From NCBI GenBank assembly GCA_024346935.1, contig AP024878.1:1116001-1180000 (forward strand): DNA of 64,000 nt. Reading direction: 5' to 3'. The stretch is from Vibrio inusitatus (GTDB lineage: Bacteria > Pseudomonadota > Gammaproteobacteria > Enterobacterales > Vibrionaceae). The notes beneath the pieces were generated by a model. It was not told the origin of the DNA and made no database searches. It saw only the letters and a list, made by a program, of their open reading frames with translations. Positions 50,367 to 59,857 of the stretch are shown here, piece by piece. Numbering within the stretch: the first letter of the stretch is position 1; every line of letters starts with the position of its first letter. Both the position numbers and the translations under genes were made by a program.

Positions 50367-51230
50367 TTATCTCTTTTTCGACAGTTTGATATACACCAAA
50401 AGCGATAAGAAGATAACACCTCCCCCTAACAACTTTTGCGTACCGACGACCTCTCCAAGCATGCTGATACTGAGCATGAGTGTCCATACGGGCTCTAAAA
50501 TCATAATCAGAGATGCCGTTTCCATCTTCACTGAGAATTGACCCACCGTTTGCGCTAGATAGCGAATCGAAGTGGCAATAAGGGTTGATACTGCAAACCA
50601 AAATAATATATGGCGGTTAAGCTCGAACGCATCTGGCTGGGTAATGCCCACAGAGATGGCTCCAACTAATCCCACAGCAAACAATTGTACACAGATAGAG
50701 GTTAATGGATTTAGATTGGTGATCACACGTTTGTTTAGTACAAAATGTAGCGACAACAGTCCAGAAGCTAATAAGAAATACCATTGGCTTCTGTCTACTT
50801 GCCAACCATTGGCAAGGGTGAGTAGAGCCATACCTAAGATAGCAATCGGCAAGGCAATCCAAAAGGCTCGGTTGGGTTTAACTCGAAACAAAATCAGTGA
50901 TACGAATGGCGCGATTATCATAGCAAGGCTCATGATAAAGGCTCCCTCGGCCAGAGTGGTTGAGATAGAGACCGCGTAGACCCAAACTTGAATAGACAGA
51001 GCCAACACGAAGCCTACACCAAGCAAAGAGATAATCTGTTTTGGCTTAAGTGCGAGGACTTTTTTATAGCAAAAGGGAAAGAGAATTAAACTTGCTAATA
51101 GGAAACGGCTAGTGATGAAGATTTCACCAGGGACTTCGAGAATAACGAGTTTAGAGGCAATCCAACCTATTGCGGCTAAAATGGTTGCCAATACAAGAAA
51201 CAACTCACCTTTGAGAGCCTTCAGATTCAT
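50367..51230 (-). CDS. EamA/DMT-family transporter
   Basis: A 287-residue membrane protein with ten helices in two EamA repeats (about 5-130 and 140-280). It carries the typical start LVLATILAAIGWIASKLVI and the second-repeat ending LIMILEPVWTLMLSISMLGEVVG. DMT transporters export amino acids or other metabolites; the cargo is unknown. It ends inside the flanking heptamer repeats. Confidence 0.88.
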   Translation of the reverse strand: MNLKALKGELFLVLATILAAIGWIASKLVILEVPGEIFITSRFLLASLILFPFCYKKVLALKPKQIISLLGVGFVLALSIQVWVYAVSISTTLAEGAFIMSLAMIIAPFVSLILFRVKPNRAFWIALPIAILGMALLTLANGWQVDRSQWYFLLASGLLSLHFVLNKRVITNLNPLTSICVQLFAVGLVGAISVGITQPDAFELNRHILFWFAVSTLIATSIRYLAQTVGQFSVKMETASLIMILEPVWTLMLSISMLGEVVGTQKLLGGGVIFLSLLVYIKLSKKR

Positions 51231-51252
51231 GGTTATCCTAATTTAGAACGAT

Positions 51253-51279
51253 AAAACCCTGCGAGAGCGCAGGGTTTTT
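51253..51279 (-). terminator. terminator of the old yellow enzyme gene
   Basis: Stem AAACCCTGCG / CGCAGGGTTT with short loop, just after the gene's stop on the minus strand. Confidence 0.9.
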
Positions 51280-51297
51280 GATTGTGTTGAGCGATGA

Positions 51298-52395
51298 TTA
51301 AGCTTGGTAGACTGGGTAGTCTGTTAAGCCTTGCTCTGCACCACCAAATAACGTTTCTGGGTTATGAGAAGCTAAAGGATAACCCTTCTTGATGCGGTTA
51401 GGAAGGTCTGGATTTGAAATAAACGGACGACCAAAACCTACCATATCGGTGGTGTTTTCTTCGATAGCTTCAGCGCCTTTTTCTGCATCGTAGCGACCTG
51501 CGTAAATCAGCACACCTTTGTAGGCTTCACGAACAGCAGTTTTGAATGCTTTTGGTGTTTCCGGTGCATCTTCCCAATCTACTTCGGCAATGTGCACGTA
51601 AACCACGTTCAGTTTATTTAGTAGTGCTGCTGCTGCAACGTAAGTCTCTACCGGTGTTGCATCAACCGTGCCGTTTAATGATGTAAACGGTGCTAGGCGA
51701 ACACCAACGCGATCAGAACCAATTGCTTCTGACATCGCCGTAACCACTTCACCAAGGAAACGCAGGCGATTTTCAATTGAGCCGCCATATTCATCAGTGC
51801 GGTTATTGGCTTCCGAGTCAATAAACTGGTTGATCAAGTAGCCATTTGCTGCGTGCAGTTCGATACCATCAAAGCCTGCTTCGATAGCATTCAGCGCCGC
51901 TTGACGGTATTGCTCAATCACCATTTCAATATCTGCTTTCGCCATTTCACGAGGTTCAACAACGTCAACAAAACCCGGTGCATCAGTACCGTTATCGATG
52001 AATACCTTTACATTTTCCGCTTTCATTGCAGAAGACGAAATAGGTTGCTCGCCACCGATGTTGTCAGGGTGGGTTACACGACCTACATGCCAAAGCTGTG
52101 CGAAGATCTTGCCTTCTTTAGCATGTACCGCATCGGTTACTTTCTTCCAGCCAGCTATTTGCTCGGCAGAGTAGATACCTGGAGTCCAAGCGTAGCCTTG
52201 TCCCATTGCTGAGATTTGTGTGCCTTCAGCGACAATCAAGCCTGCCTCTGCGCGTTGTGCATAGTATTTTGCCATCATGTCATTGGCGATGTTACCTGGT
52301 TGGCTTGCGCGAGAGCGAGTCATTGGTGGCATAACAATGCGGTTTTTAAGAGACAGTGGACCTAGTTGAATCGGTTGAAATAGTGCGTTAATCAT
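51298..52395 (-). CDS. nemA: NemA-type alkene reductase (old yellow enzyme)
   Basis: A 365-residue FMN-dependent OYE of the NemA group. It has the N-terminal LKNRIVMPPMTRSRA, the central FAQLWHVGRV, and the active-site ELHAANGYLINQFIDSEANNRTDEYGGS with the His/Asn pair that binds the carbonyl. It reduces enones, nitro compounds or N-ethylmaleimide. It follows gloA by 17 bases, the nemA-gloA arrangement seen in E. coli for electrophile defence. No nemR regulator gene is visible at the 5' side. Confidence 0.92.
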   Translation of the reverse strand: MINALFQPIQLGPLSLKNRIVMPPMTRSRASQPGNIANDMMAKYYAQRAEAGLIVAEGTQISAMGQGYAWTPGIYSAEQIAGWKKVTDAVHAKEGKIFAQLWHVGRVTHPDNIGGEQPISSSAMKAENVKVFIDNGTDAPGFVDVVEPREMAKADIEMVIEQYRQAALNAIEAGFDGIELHAANGYLINQFIDSEANNRTDEYGGSIENRLRFLGEVVTAMSEAIGSDRVGVRLAPFTSLNGTVDATPVETYVAAAALLNKLNVVYVHIAEVDWEDAPETPKAFKTAVREAYKGVLIYAGRYDAEKGAEAIEENTTDMVGFGRPFISNPDLPNRIKKGYPLASHNPETLFGGAEQGLTDYPVYQA

Positions 52396-52412
52396 TATTA
52401 TTCTCTCTCAAA

Positions 52413-52796
52413 TTAACCTAGTTGAATCAGTTCGATTGCGTAGCCATCAGGGTCTTTAACAAATGCGATGTGAGTCTCGCCACCTTTTACTGGGCCTGGT
52501 TCACGAGATACATTGCCACCTAGTGCTTTGATTTTGTCGCACGCAGCGTAAATATCGTCAGCGCCAAGAGCGATATGACCGAATGCATTACCGTGGTCGT
52601 ACGCGTCAGTATCCCAGTTATAGGTAAGCTCAATAGTGGTTGAGCTTGATACGTCATCAAAGCCGACAAATACAAGGGTGTAACGGTAGTCAGTGTTTTC
52701 GTGACGCTCAAGGACCTTCATGCCAAGAACCTTGGTGTAGAACTCGATTGATTTGTCTAGGTCAGCAACTCGAAGCATCGTATGTAGAAATTTCAT
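52413..52796 (-). CDS. gloA: lactoylglutathione lyase (glyoxalase I)
   Basis: A 127-residue enzyme that turns the hemithioacetal of methylglyoxal and glutathione into lactoylglutathione. The four metal ligands of the Ni-type enzyme are present: His5, Glu56, His74 and Glu122. Length matches E. coli GloA. Coexpressed with the OYE, it fits detoxification of electrophiles. The RBS GAGGATATGCC precedes the ATG. Confidence 0.95.
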   Translation of the reverse strand: MKFLHTMLRVADLDKSIEFYTKVLGMKVLERHENTDYRYTLVFVGFDDVSSSTTIELTYNWDTDAYDHGNAFGHIALGADDIYAACDKIKALGGNVSREPGPVKGGETHIAFVKDPDGYAIELIQLG

Positions 52797-52924
52797 GGCA
52801 TATCCTCGCTGGCATTGGTGTCTTCCAATGCGTGGTATGAGTGGAATTCGATTAGGCTTACTATACCTATAGGCATTACAGATAAGAAATTATCATTGCT
52901 TATCCTCATCATAATGAAAATTTA

Positions 52925-52958
52925 TAAAAATAAGGGTTTCGATAAATCGAAACCCTTA
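52925..52958 (-). terminator. terminator of the fdhD-tup-mob-moe operon
   Basis: Perfect 13-bp stem TAAGGGTTTCGAT / ATCGAAACCCTTA with a two-base loop. On the minus strand it is followed by a T-rich run. It lies 24 bases after the MobB-MoeA stop. Confidence 0.9.
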
Positions 52959-52982
52959 AGCAATGACTTTAGAGAAAAGGAA

Positions 52983-54773
52983 TTAAACGGTCAGAGGGAT
53001 GATGGTAACCAACTCTCCTTGTTCAACCTTGGCATACAAAGGCTCTATTTCAATCAAACAGTTGGCTTCACTCATAGAGCGTAATATCCCTGAACCTTGC
53101 TTACCGGTTGAGCGAACGACAAGTTGGCCTTGCTCGTTTAGACTATAGACTCCTCGAGTAAACTCAGTGCGTCCATGACGTGAGCGCAATGACTCACTTG
53201 CCAATGCACGTAGTTTTGTCGGTTTCCATTCCTCTTCACCTTGCATCTTGCGGATAGCCGGTTCTACAAAGTTAATAAACGAAACCATAGTGGCAACCGG
53301 GTTTCCGGGAAGACCAAAGAAAGGTGTCTCACCAATCTTACCAAAGGCGAGGGGTCTGCCTGGGCGCATGTTGATGCGCCAAAAATCGATGTTACCGTTT
53401 TGTTCCAGCACATCTTTGATGTAATCCGCATCACCCACTGAGACTCCGCCGGTTGTCAGTACCAGATCAGCATTCTGTGCGGCCTCTGAAACGGCCTTTT
53501 CTATTTGGTGGTGATCATCTTCAAGAATACCAAGGTCTAAGATTTCGCAGTTGAGTTGTGTCAGTAGACCGATAAGCGAATAGCGGTTTGAATCGTAAAT
53601 GCAGTTTTCTTTTTGCGATTGACTTGGGTGCTGAACCTCATCGCCTGTAGAGAATATGGCCACTTTTAGCTTACGCTTAACCAAGCATTGGTTTATACCT
53701 AGTGAGGCAATCATTCCCATTTCAGCAGGGCCTATTTTACACCCCTTTTCGAACACGCTTTGCCCTTTTGCAAGATCTTCTCCAGCAGATCGAACATTTT
53801 GTCCGGCTTTGATTGTAGCGCCATTGAAGGTGACAAAATCAATCCCTGCTTCGCTGAAGGTATCAGATTGCTCTCTCATCACGACCGTTGTGCCATTGCT
53901 AGGCACTGGAGCCCCGGTCATTATCTTAACTGCCTCACCTAGCTGCAGAGGGTGTGGATAGTTTTGACCCGCCATCACTTCGGCAACGAGCTTAAAGCGC
54001 TCTAAAGACACATCTTCATCTCGGATAGCAAAGCCATCCATTGCTGAGTTTGTGTGTTGCGGTACATTAATATTTGACACTACATCTTCAGCTAAAATAT
54101 CCTTGAGGGCGTGATCTACCTCTACACGGATTTCCCCTTCGATCTCAGAAACAGCATCTAATATGCGTTCTATACCTTGCTCAACAGATAAGAAAGCAGG
54201 GGACAGGGTATCGCAGCACGCTGCAACGCTGTCTTCGCTTTGCTTCTTACCTGCAAGATCGCCAGATTTGACTCGAGTGCTAATAAACTCCGCGATCGCA
54301 TCAAGGTCGTTGATTTCAAATTTAGGGAGTGAGCAATCTAGTGCAATATCTGTCGCGACAGCAATGATGTTTTCATCATTTGGATGCATCCAAGGATTTT
54401 GCAGGGCCTCTCGTCGCAATTCGATTTTGGGAAATGATTGGCTCTTAAAACCCTCGATGAGAATCAAGTCGAGTTCATCATGCTTAAATTGCATGAGAAG
54501 ATGCTCGAAGGTCGCTTCTTCGTCTGGGGTTTCAGTAATCATGGCATTGCGATAGCGAGAACTGATGTACATCTGTGTCGCTCCCGCTTTTCGCAATCGA
54601 TAGCTGTCTTTGCCTTCTTGGTCGATGTCAAAGTTGTGATGGGCGTGTTTAAGCACTCCAAGTTTGAGCCCTGCGCTAGTTAGCAAAGGAATAAGCTGCT
54701 CGAGTAAGGTTGTTTTTCCTGTGCCGCTAAACGCGGCAAAGCCAAGAATTGGCGTGTTACAAATCATCTTCAT
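52983..54773 (-). CDS. fused MobB-MoeA molybdopterin cofactor protein
   Basis: A 596-residue fusion. Residues 1-175 are MobB: Walker A GTGKTTLLEQL at about 18-28, then GVLKHAHHNFDID. Residues from about 190 are MoeA, the molybdopterin molybdenumtransferase, with NVPQHTNSAMDGFAIR, the MPT-binding TTGGVSVGDADYIKDVL and GLPGNPVATMVSF. In the family MobB aids MobA in guanylation, and MoeA inserts Mo or W into adenylated molybdopterin. It starts three bases after mobA. Fusion of the two steps in one polypeptide is unusual but known. Confidence 0.93.
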   Translation of the reverse strand: MKMICNTPILGFAAFSGTGKTTLLEQLIPLLTSAGLKLGVLKHAHHNFDIDQEGKDSYRLRKAGATQMYISSRYRNAMITETPDEEATFEHLLMQFKHDELDLILIEGFKSQSFPKIELRREALQNPWMHPNDENIIAVATDIALDCSLPKFEINDLDAIAEFISTRVKSGDLAGKKQSEDSVAACCDTLSPAFLSVEQGIERILDAVSEIEGEIRVEVDHALKDILAEDVVSNINVPQHTNSAMDGFAIRDEDVSLERFKLVAEVMAGQNYPHPLQLGEAVKIMTGAPVPSNGTTVVMREQSDTFSEAGIDFVTFNGATIKAGQNVRSAGEDLAKGQSVFEKGCKIGPAEMGMIASLGINQCLVKRKLKVAIFSTGDEVQHPSQSQKENCIYDSNRYSLIGLLTQLNCEILDLGILEDDHHQIEKAVSEAAQNADLVLTTGGVSVGDADYIKDVLEQNGNIDFWRINMRPGRPLAFGKIGETPFFGLPGNPVATMVSFINFVEPAIRKMQGEEEWKPTKLRALASESLRSRHGRTEFTRGVYSLNEQGQLVVRSTGKQGSGILRSMSEANCLIEIEPLYAKVEQGELVTIIPLTV

Positions 54774-54776
54774 GGG

Positions 54777-55346
54777 TTACTGCTTAAATTTAAGTAATTC
54801 TTGCTTCGAGTTAAGATTCACAAAGCTGTCTTTGACATCACTAAAGTCGATCTGTCTGGTATTACAGCGATCGTAAAAGAGAATAATCTTGCGTTCACCA
54901 TCATCGAGAAATTGTTGTAATCTCTCTAATACGCTGCGATGAAATACCGTGAATACGGGTTGTATAAAGTCGCCATCATGCGCCACTAAAATCTCATCTT
55001 CATCGCTGATTTCTTGTTGCATGCGGGAAATTAAAGTAGGAGAAATTTGTGGACAGTCACAGGGTACGAATCCAACCCAATCACTATCTACATGGGTTAA
55101 ACCAGCATGAATACCCCCCATCGGACCAACAAACCCTTGATACTGATCTGCAAAAACCGGTGCATACTCTTGATAACGTTCTTGGTTGCGATTGGCGTTG
55201 ATATAAACAGAGTCGGTATGCGATTTGAGAACTTCAAGAACGTATTCGATCAGTGGTTTATTATTGAGTTCCACTAACCCTTTATCTTGACCTTGCATAC
55301 GAGTGGCTTGGCCGCCGGCTAGGACGACCCAGCTTATTAAATTCAT
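54777..55346 (-). CDS. mobA: molybdenum cofactor guanylyltransferase MobA
   Basis: A 189-residue nucleotidyltransferase that joins GMP to molybdopterin to make MGD. The GTP-binding start [20 protein letters not shown] (about residues 8-27) is diagnostic. It supplies the bis-MGD needed by TorA and FdhA, both encoded in this window. The gene sits one base after tupC and three before mobB-moeA, so it is in the middle of a tight operon. Confidence 0.95.
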   Translation of the reverse strand: MNLISWVVLAGGQATRMQGQDKGLVELNNKPLIEYVLEVLKSHTDSVYINANRNQERYQEYAPVFADQYQGFVGPMGGIHAGLTHVDSDWVGFVPCDCPQISPTLISRMQQEISDEDEILVAHDGDFIQPVFTVFHRSVLERLQQFLDDGERKIILFYDRCNTRQIDFSDVKDSFVNLNSKQELLKFKQ

Positions 55347-55347
55347 A

Positions 55348-56070
55348 TTAGTTCCCTAAAATATTGTGGGTAATAGGTTCGATTTGCTTGATTTCTTCGT
55401 CGATGATTCGAAGATGTGGAGTTACGGTTAGCCCTTGATTTTCAATGCTCCATTGAGTATCGCAGAGATTAGTGAGTCCGTTTTGTTGATGGCTGGTGAT
55501 AACGATACTTGAACCTCGGTCTAGTAAGTCTTTAGCAAGGCATACGATGCCTTGCGTAGACTCTATATCCAGTGATGCACTAGGCTCATCCATCAACAAT
55601 ATCGATGGATTGACAATCCAAGCTCTAGCCATAGCTAGACGTTGTTTCTCACCGCCAGAGAGCACAGAACAGTGTTCATCAGCCAAGGATTCTAAGCCTA
55701 CTTGTCTTAGAGCGTGAATAGCCCGAGTGCGACTGTTTAAACCTTTCTGCGATGTAACAGGCAACGCATAGCGAATGTTATCCACTAAGCTTGCATCAAA
55801 CATATAAGGTGACTGATGAAGATACACTACATCTCTAAACAGCTTTCGTTTAAATAGACGGTGAAATGTGGAAATCTCATCGCCGTTGATGGAACCACTA
55901 CTAGGGGTAGTGAGACCCGCAAGAATCTTCAATAGGGTTGTTTTGCCCACGCCATTGTGGCCTTTCAAATAGATGGCATCACTAGGGCCTAGAGTTAGAC
56001 TAGGAATGTGAAACAGAACCCGATCATCATAGCGCTTAGACAAATCTTGGGCTCTTAGTTGTATTGACAT
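55348..56070 (-). CDS. tupC: tungstate-type ABC transporter ATPase TupC
   Basis: A 240-residue ABC ATPase with Walker A GHNGVGKT at residues 37-44, signature [15 protein letters not shown] at about 138 and Walker [13 protein letters not shown]. It powers the TupB permease. Anion specificity cannot be taken from the ATPase itself and rests on the TupA-like binding protein. It is followed directly by mobA, so uptake and cofactor synthesis share a transcript. Confidence 0.9.
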   Translation of the reverse strand: MSIQLRAQDLSKRYDDRVLFHIPSLTLGPSDAIYLKGHNGVGKTTLLKILAGLTTPSSGSINGDEISTFHRLFKRKLFRDVVYLHQSPYMFDASLVDNIRYALPVTSQKGLNSRTRAIHALRQVGLESLADEHCSVLSGGEKQRLAMARAWIVNPSILLMDEPSASLDIESTQGIVCLAKDLLDRGSSIVITSHQQNGLTNLCDTQWSIENQGLTVTPHLRIIDEEIKQIEPITHNILGN

Positions 56071-56082
56071 TGATTCTCGCCT

Positions 56083-56781
56083 CTAGACTCGAAGATGGCT
56101 TTGCCCACGCAAAGACGTTAAGACAAAATTGAGTATTAGTGCTAGTAGCAACAATACAATACCCAACGCGACACCCTGTGAAAATGCGCCTCTTGAACTC
56201 TCTAAGGCAATGGCTGTTGGTATGTTACGCGTATGGCCTAGGATATTCCCACCGACCATCATTGAACATCCGACCTCTGTGACTATTCGTGAAAATGCGG
56301 TCACGATAGCAGCAATTAACGCAAACCGTGTTTCCCATAGTAGTGCTCTAAATACCTGAGGATAGGACTTTCCTAAGGTAATGGAGGTTTCGACATTGCG
56401 CATATCGACGCTTTGAAACCCAGCTTGAAGCATAGAGATAAGGATAGGCATTGCGATAAGTATCTGTCCAAGTATCATTGCCCTTTGTGTGAACAACCAT
56501 TGCCAATCGCCCATTGGGCCTGATCGAGATAGCGTCATGTACAGCAATAAACCGATGACTACGGTAGGCACCGCCTGAAGTGTATTAACCACGGAAGTGA
56601 CAATATTTCGCCCTGGAAATGGCGTGTAGGCCAGTAACAGTGCGATGGCAATGGCGGGCAGTAATGATAAACTGAGGGCGAACAGTGACACGCTGAAGGA
56701 GATAGATACTATCTTCCACAGCGCGGGATCAAGACTAAGAAGCAGTTTAATGGCTTCTATTGTGGTGTCACCAATATCCAT
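56083..56781 (-). CDS. tupB: tungstate-type ABC transporter permease TupB
   Basis: A 232-residue permease with about five to six membrane helices. It has the binding-protein-dependent transport signature region around TVVIGLLLYMTLSRSGPMG and the EAA-like loop TEVGCSMMVGGNILGH. The frame starts one base inside the tupA stop (overlap at 56781). It is the membrane part of the tupABC system. Confidence 0.9.
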   Translation of the reverse strand: MDIGDTTIEAIKLLLSLDPALWKIVSISFSVSLFALSLSLLPAIAIALLLAYTPFPGRNIVTSVVNTLQAVPTVVIGLLLYMTLSRSGPMGDWQWLFTQRAMILGQILIAMPILISMLQAGFQSVDMRNVETSITLGKSYPQVFRALLWETRFALIAAIVTAFSRIVTEVGCSMMVGGNILGHTRNIPTAIALESSRGAFSQGVALGIVLLLLALILNFVLTSLRGQSHLRV

Positions 56782-57638
56782 TAGTTAGACGTTTTCGCAT
56801 CAGCAGTAAACAGTTTTTCCCCCTTGACTTGAAATTGATCGATCAAGTCTTGAGCCTCATTGCTCACTATCCAATCACTGAGCGCTTTAGCGCCATCAAT
56901 GTTTAGGTCAGGATAGCGTTTTGGATTAACGCGAATAATTTGGTATTGATTAAATAGAGCAGGATCGCCTTGTACCCAAATCGCCAGATCAAGTGCTTCT
57001 TGATAAGCAAGCCAAGTACCTCTGTCAGTCAAAGTATAGCCTTGTAATTCGGAGCTCATGTTCAAAGTTGGGCCCATGCCTTGGCCGATAGAGCGGTAGT
57101 TATTCCAATTTTGAACACCATTGCCAGCTTCCCACAATGACAGCTCTTTTTTATGGGTACCGGAGTCATCCCCGCGAGAAATAAATACAGACTTGCTGTT
57201 TGCGATCTTAGTTAGGCCACCTGCAGCCGTGTCGGCTTCGGTAAGCTTGGCTGGATTATCTTTGGGGCCTACTAGAATAAAATCGTTGTACATTACCGAG
57301 CGAGCGTCGATGCCAAATTCCGCATCAAGAAAGGCTTTTTCAGCTTTTGGAGAATGAGTAAGAACGATATCAACATCACCCATCTCACCCATTTTTAGAG
57401 CTTTCCCTGATCCGGTAACCAGCAGTTGCACTTCGTAACCCGTGTCCTTGGTAAAGGTCGGTAACAGATAGACCAGTAGGCCAGAGTGATAAGTGCTGGT
57501 CGTGGTTGCCATGCGTAACGATTGTGATTCGGCATGTGCTGGAGTGGTGATAATAAATAGGAAAGATAGCGCAACCAGTAGCGCTGTATGTTTTTGAATA
57601 TATGTGTGAATGCGTTGCAACAATGGTTTGAGAAACAT
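56781..57638 (-). CDS. tupA: tungstate-type ABC transporter binding protein TupA
   Basis: A 285-residue periplasmic binding protein. A signal peptide ends at about TPAHA (residue 36). The mature protein starts with the anion-binding motif TTTS (residues 45-48, MATTTSTYHSGLL), and the later RGDDSGTHKKELSLW is also typical of TupA. TupA proteins bind tungstate very tightly, some molybdate or vanadate; the exact anion here needs binding data. It follows fdhD closely and starts the transport genes of the operon. Confidence 0.92.
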   Translation of the reverse strand: MFLKPLLQRIHTYIQKHTALLVALSFLFIITTPAHAESQSLRMATTTSTYHSGLLVYLLPTFTKDTGYEVQLLVTGSGKALKMGEMGDVDIVLTHSPKAEKAFLDAEFGIDARSVMYNDFILVGPKDNPAKLTEADTAAGGLTKIANSKSVFISRGDDSGTHKKELSLWEAGNGVQNWNNYRSIGQGMGPTLNMSSELQGYTLTDRGTWLAYQEALDLAIWVQGDPALFNQYQIIRVNPKRYPDLNIDGAKALSDWIVSNEAQDLIDQFQVKGEKLFTADAKTSN

Positions 57639-57643
57639 GAGTC

Positions 57644-58495
57644 TTATCGATCCTTTGTGATGTCTTCGTTATTGGCATGCTTGCCATCGAATTCGATTTT
57701 TTCTACCCCGTGATAGACCTGAAAGCGAAGCCCTTTGGCTCTAGCGATGATAGTGATACCAAAGCGCTCTGCCAACTCTAGCCCCATTTGAGTAACGCCT
57801 GAACGAGAGAGCAGAGTGGGGATACCCATTTGAGCCACTTTGATCACCATTTCTGAGGTGAGTCGGCCTGTCGTATAAAATATCTTATCGTCACCAGTAT
57901 CTTGGTTAAGCCACATCTCGCCGGCTAGCGTATCCACTGCATTGTGACGACCAACATCTTCAACAAAAGAAACCACTTCTCCTTCTCTGCAAACAGCACA
58001 ACCATGAACAGCACCGGCTTTTTTATAGGTATCGTTGTAGTGGGTCAGCGCCATCAGTGTGGAATAAAGCGCACTTTGTTTGATTTTTGTTTGCGGCACT
58101 TGATAATTTTCGAGGCTCTTCATGACATTGCCATACATAGTGCCTTGCCCGCAGCCCGAGGTGACGGTTTTCTTTTTTAAGGCGTTTTCTAGGAAGTCAG
58201 TGTTTTCTTTGGTGACCACTGCCACACTGTTTGTCTCCCAATCTATCAACACCGAATCAAGTTGGGTAGGGTCTGATATAAAGCTTTGATTTTTAAGGTA
58301 ACCGAGTACTAGAGCACCAGGGTGGGATCCTAGCGTCATCAATGTGACTATTTCTCGCCAATTGAGCAGGATGGTTAAGGGACATTCACAAGCAATATCT
58401 TTGCTTAGTGGCTCCCCATATTCATCAAAAACGGTCACACTTTGTGTCTGTGACGGAGGTTGACCAACAGCTACGATATGGGGCGCTTTAGGCAT
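57644..58495 (-). CDS. fdhD: formate dehydrogenase sulfurtransferase FdhD
   Basis: A 283-residue accessory protein that passes sulfur to the molybdenum/tungsten cofactor of formate dehydrogenase, together with a cysteine desulfurase. The conserved EDVGRHNAVDTLAGEMW and FYTTGRLTSEMVIKVAQMG are clear. The usual CxxC sulfur loop is altered: the region reads GCGQGT with only Cys115, while a CAVC pair (Cys166, Cys169) sits just before EDVGRHN. It is first in the operon, divergent from the fdh genes. Confidence 0.93.
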   Translation of the reverse strand: MPKAPHIVAVGQPPSQTQSVTVFDEYGEPLSKDIACECPLTILLNWREIVTLMTLGSHPGALVLGYLKNQSFISDPTQLDSVLIDWETNSVAVVTKENTDFLENALKKKTVTSGCGQGTMYGNVMKSLENYQVPQTKIKQSALYSTLMALTHYNDTYKKAGAVHGCAVCREGEVVSFVEDVGRHNAVDTLAGEMWLNQDTGDDKIFYTTGRLTSEMVIKVAQMGIPTLLSRSGVTQMGLELAERFGITIIARAKGLRFQVYHGVEKIEFDGKHANNEDITKDR

Positions 58496-58565
58496 TAAAA
58501 AATCCTTTTTCTATACTAGAACAGTGTTGTGTAGAAAGGTGAGTGGGCAGTGCCCTTCTTTCTGT

Positions 58566-58585
58566 TACTCGAGCAAGCTCGAGTA
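58566..58585. promoter_or_regulatory. perfect palindrome between fdhD and the fdh operon
   Basis: TACTCGAGC-AA-GCTCGAGTA, nine-base arms, lies in the divergent intergenic region 70 bases from fdhD and 41 bases from the DUF3305 gene. It has no T run, so an operator or RNA hairpin is more likely than a terminator. The protein that would bind is unknown. Confidence 0.55.
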
Positions 58586-58626
58586 GAACCATTTAAATAA
58601 TAATGACTTAGCTTAACGAGGTACCA

Positions 58627-59052
58627 ATGAAAACGGAAGATAATTGGCCCATTAGATGTCAGATTATTCTACATCAAACACAAAACTCCAAATGGCAAAC
58701 CAGCAATTGGATTATCGAAGAGATATTTTTAGACCCTTCGAAGTGTGAAATGGGTATTGATGCTGAAATACAATTGTTTAGAGATGAAAGAACCGACTAC
58801 CGTTTCAACCTCAATTCACAAACGCCAAAACTGTTCGTGGTGTTGGAAAACGATACTGAATCATTGAGTCTTGTTTCTGTAACTGTTTCGCAAAGCGTAG
58901 CAGGCAGTTTTCTGGATGGCGACTATCTGGTGCTATCAGTAGATATGCCTTTGGCAGTTCAGGCATGGATGGAAGCGTATCTTGCTCGTCACGGTGAGTT
59001 AATTGAACACAAACGTAAAAAACGCAAAGGAGCGGGCCGTGCCAGTCGATAG
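58627..59052 (+). CDS. DUF3305 protein of fdh operon
   Basis: A 141-residue soluble protein of the DUF3305 family, recognised by the start NWPIRCQIILHQ and the ending VQAWMEAYLARHGE followed by a strongly basic tail. These genes occur next to formate dehydrogenase and DUF3306 genes. Function is unknown; a role in cofactor or chaperone supply is inference from position. RBS AACGAGG precedes the ATG. Confidence 0.85.
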   Translation: MKTEDNWPIRCQIILHQTQNSKWQTSNWIIEEIFLDPSKCEMGIDAEIQLFRDERTDYRFNLNSQTPKLFVVLENDTESLSLVSVTVSQSVAGSFLDGDYLVLSVDMPLAVQAWMEAYLARHGELIEHKRKKRKGAGRASR

Positions 59053-59073
59053 TAGTAGGTTAGGAGTGTCATT

Positions 59074-59715
59074 ATGAGCAGGGGCTTATTTGAAAGATTG
59101 CTACATAAGCATTCAGCGCCAGTTGAGCAGGAAGAGGAAATAGAAAGCTCTCTGCATAAAGTAGAGCCTGATGCGATAGCCGAAGAGGACTTAGATCTCA
59201 ACGAAGAGAACTTGAGTCAGTTAGAGTCTAGCGATTTTGCTGAGCACGAGAGCGCACAAGACTCGGATGTGGAGGTCACAGAGGAGCAGAAAAAGGGCAA
59301 TGCCATGTCTGCGCTGCTGGCATCAGATGCCGCTCCTGAATTAAAGAAGCGAGCGCTTCGTAGCCTCTTTTTAAGCGGCCAGTTTAGTGAAGTTGATGAG
59401 CTCAATGATTACAACCAAGATTTTAGTCAGATGAAATCGTTATCTGCTGATGTGGCAAGTAAGCTTCGTCATTGGACCCATGAGAAAGTCGAGCAATTAG
59501 AGGAATTAGCTGAGGAGATGTCTCCTACAGATGAGTCGCAATTGCTGGCTCATGAAGCTCAGACAAAGGAGATTGAGGCACAAGAGAGTGATGCGGACAT
59601 TAAGTCTGTAGAGTCTCAATCTGTTGACAAAAAAGAAACATATTCAAGTAAAGAGAATAACTCCGATGAGGCTGAACTCCTCGACTTTAGAGAAGATTCA
59701 AATAAAAATGTTTAG
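59074..59715 (+). CDS. DUF3306 protein of fdh operon
   Basis: A 213-residue very acidic protein of the DUF3306 family. The conserved core is the block MSALLASDAAPELKKRALRSLFLSGQFSEVDELNDYNQDF (about residues 77-117); both flanks are low-complexity and Glu/Ser-rich. It has no membrane or signal segment. It is always found beside DUF3305 and formate dehydrogenase genes; its role is unknown. Confidence 0.85.
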   Translation: MSRGLFERLLHKHSAPVEQEEEIESSLHKVEPDAIAEEDLDLNEENLSQLESSDFAEHESAQDSDVEVTEEQKKGNAMSALLASDAAPELKKRALRSLFLSGQFSEVDELNDYNQDFSQMKSLSADVASKLRHWTHEKVEQLEELAEEMSPTDESQLLAHEAQTKEIEAQESDADIKSVESQSVDKKETYSSKENNSDEAELLDFREDSNKNV

Positions 59716-59857
59716 AAAATCACATAGTTAACAATTTTTCCTGCGTAATGCCTCAAAATCTCTATGGGTTTAACATTATTCTACAAATTATCTGCAATCC
59801 TTAAGCAAACTATTTACAGCAGTAAGCTGAGCTTATTGACTAACTCACAGGATGCGA

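Noticed and set aside
50185..50601. Minus-strand open frame of 138 codons with repeated ISYQL/AISYQ words
   Set aside because: The repeated words are the translated heptamer array; the frame also overlaps the EamA gene in another frame.
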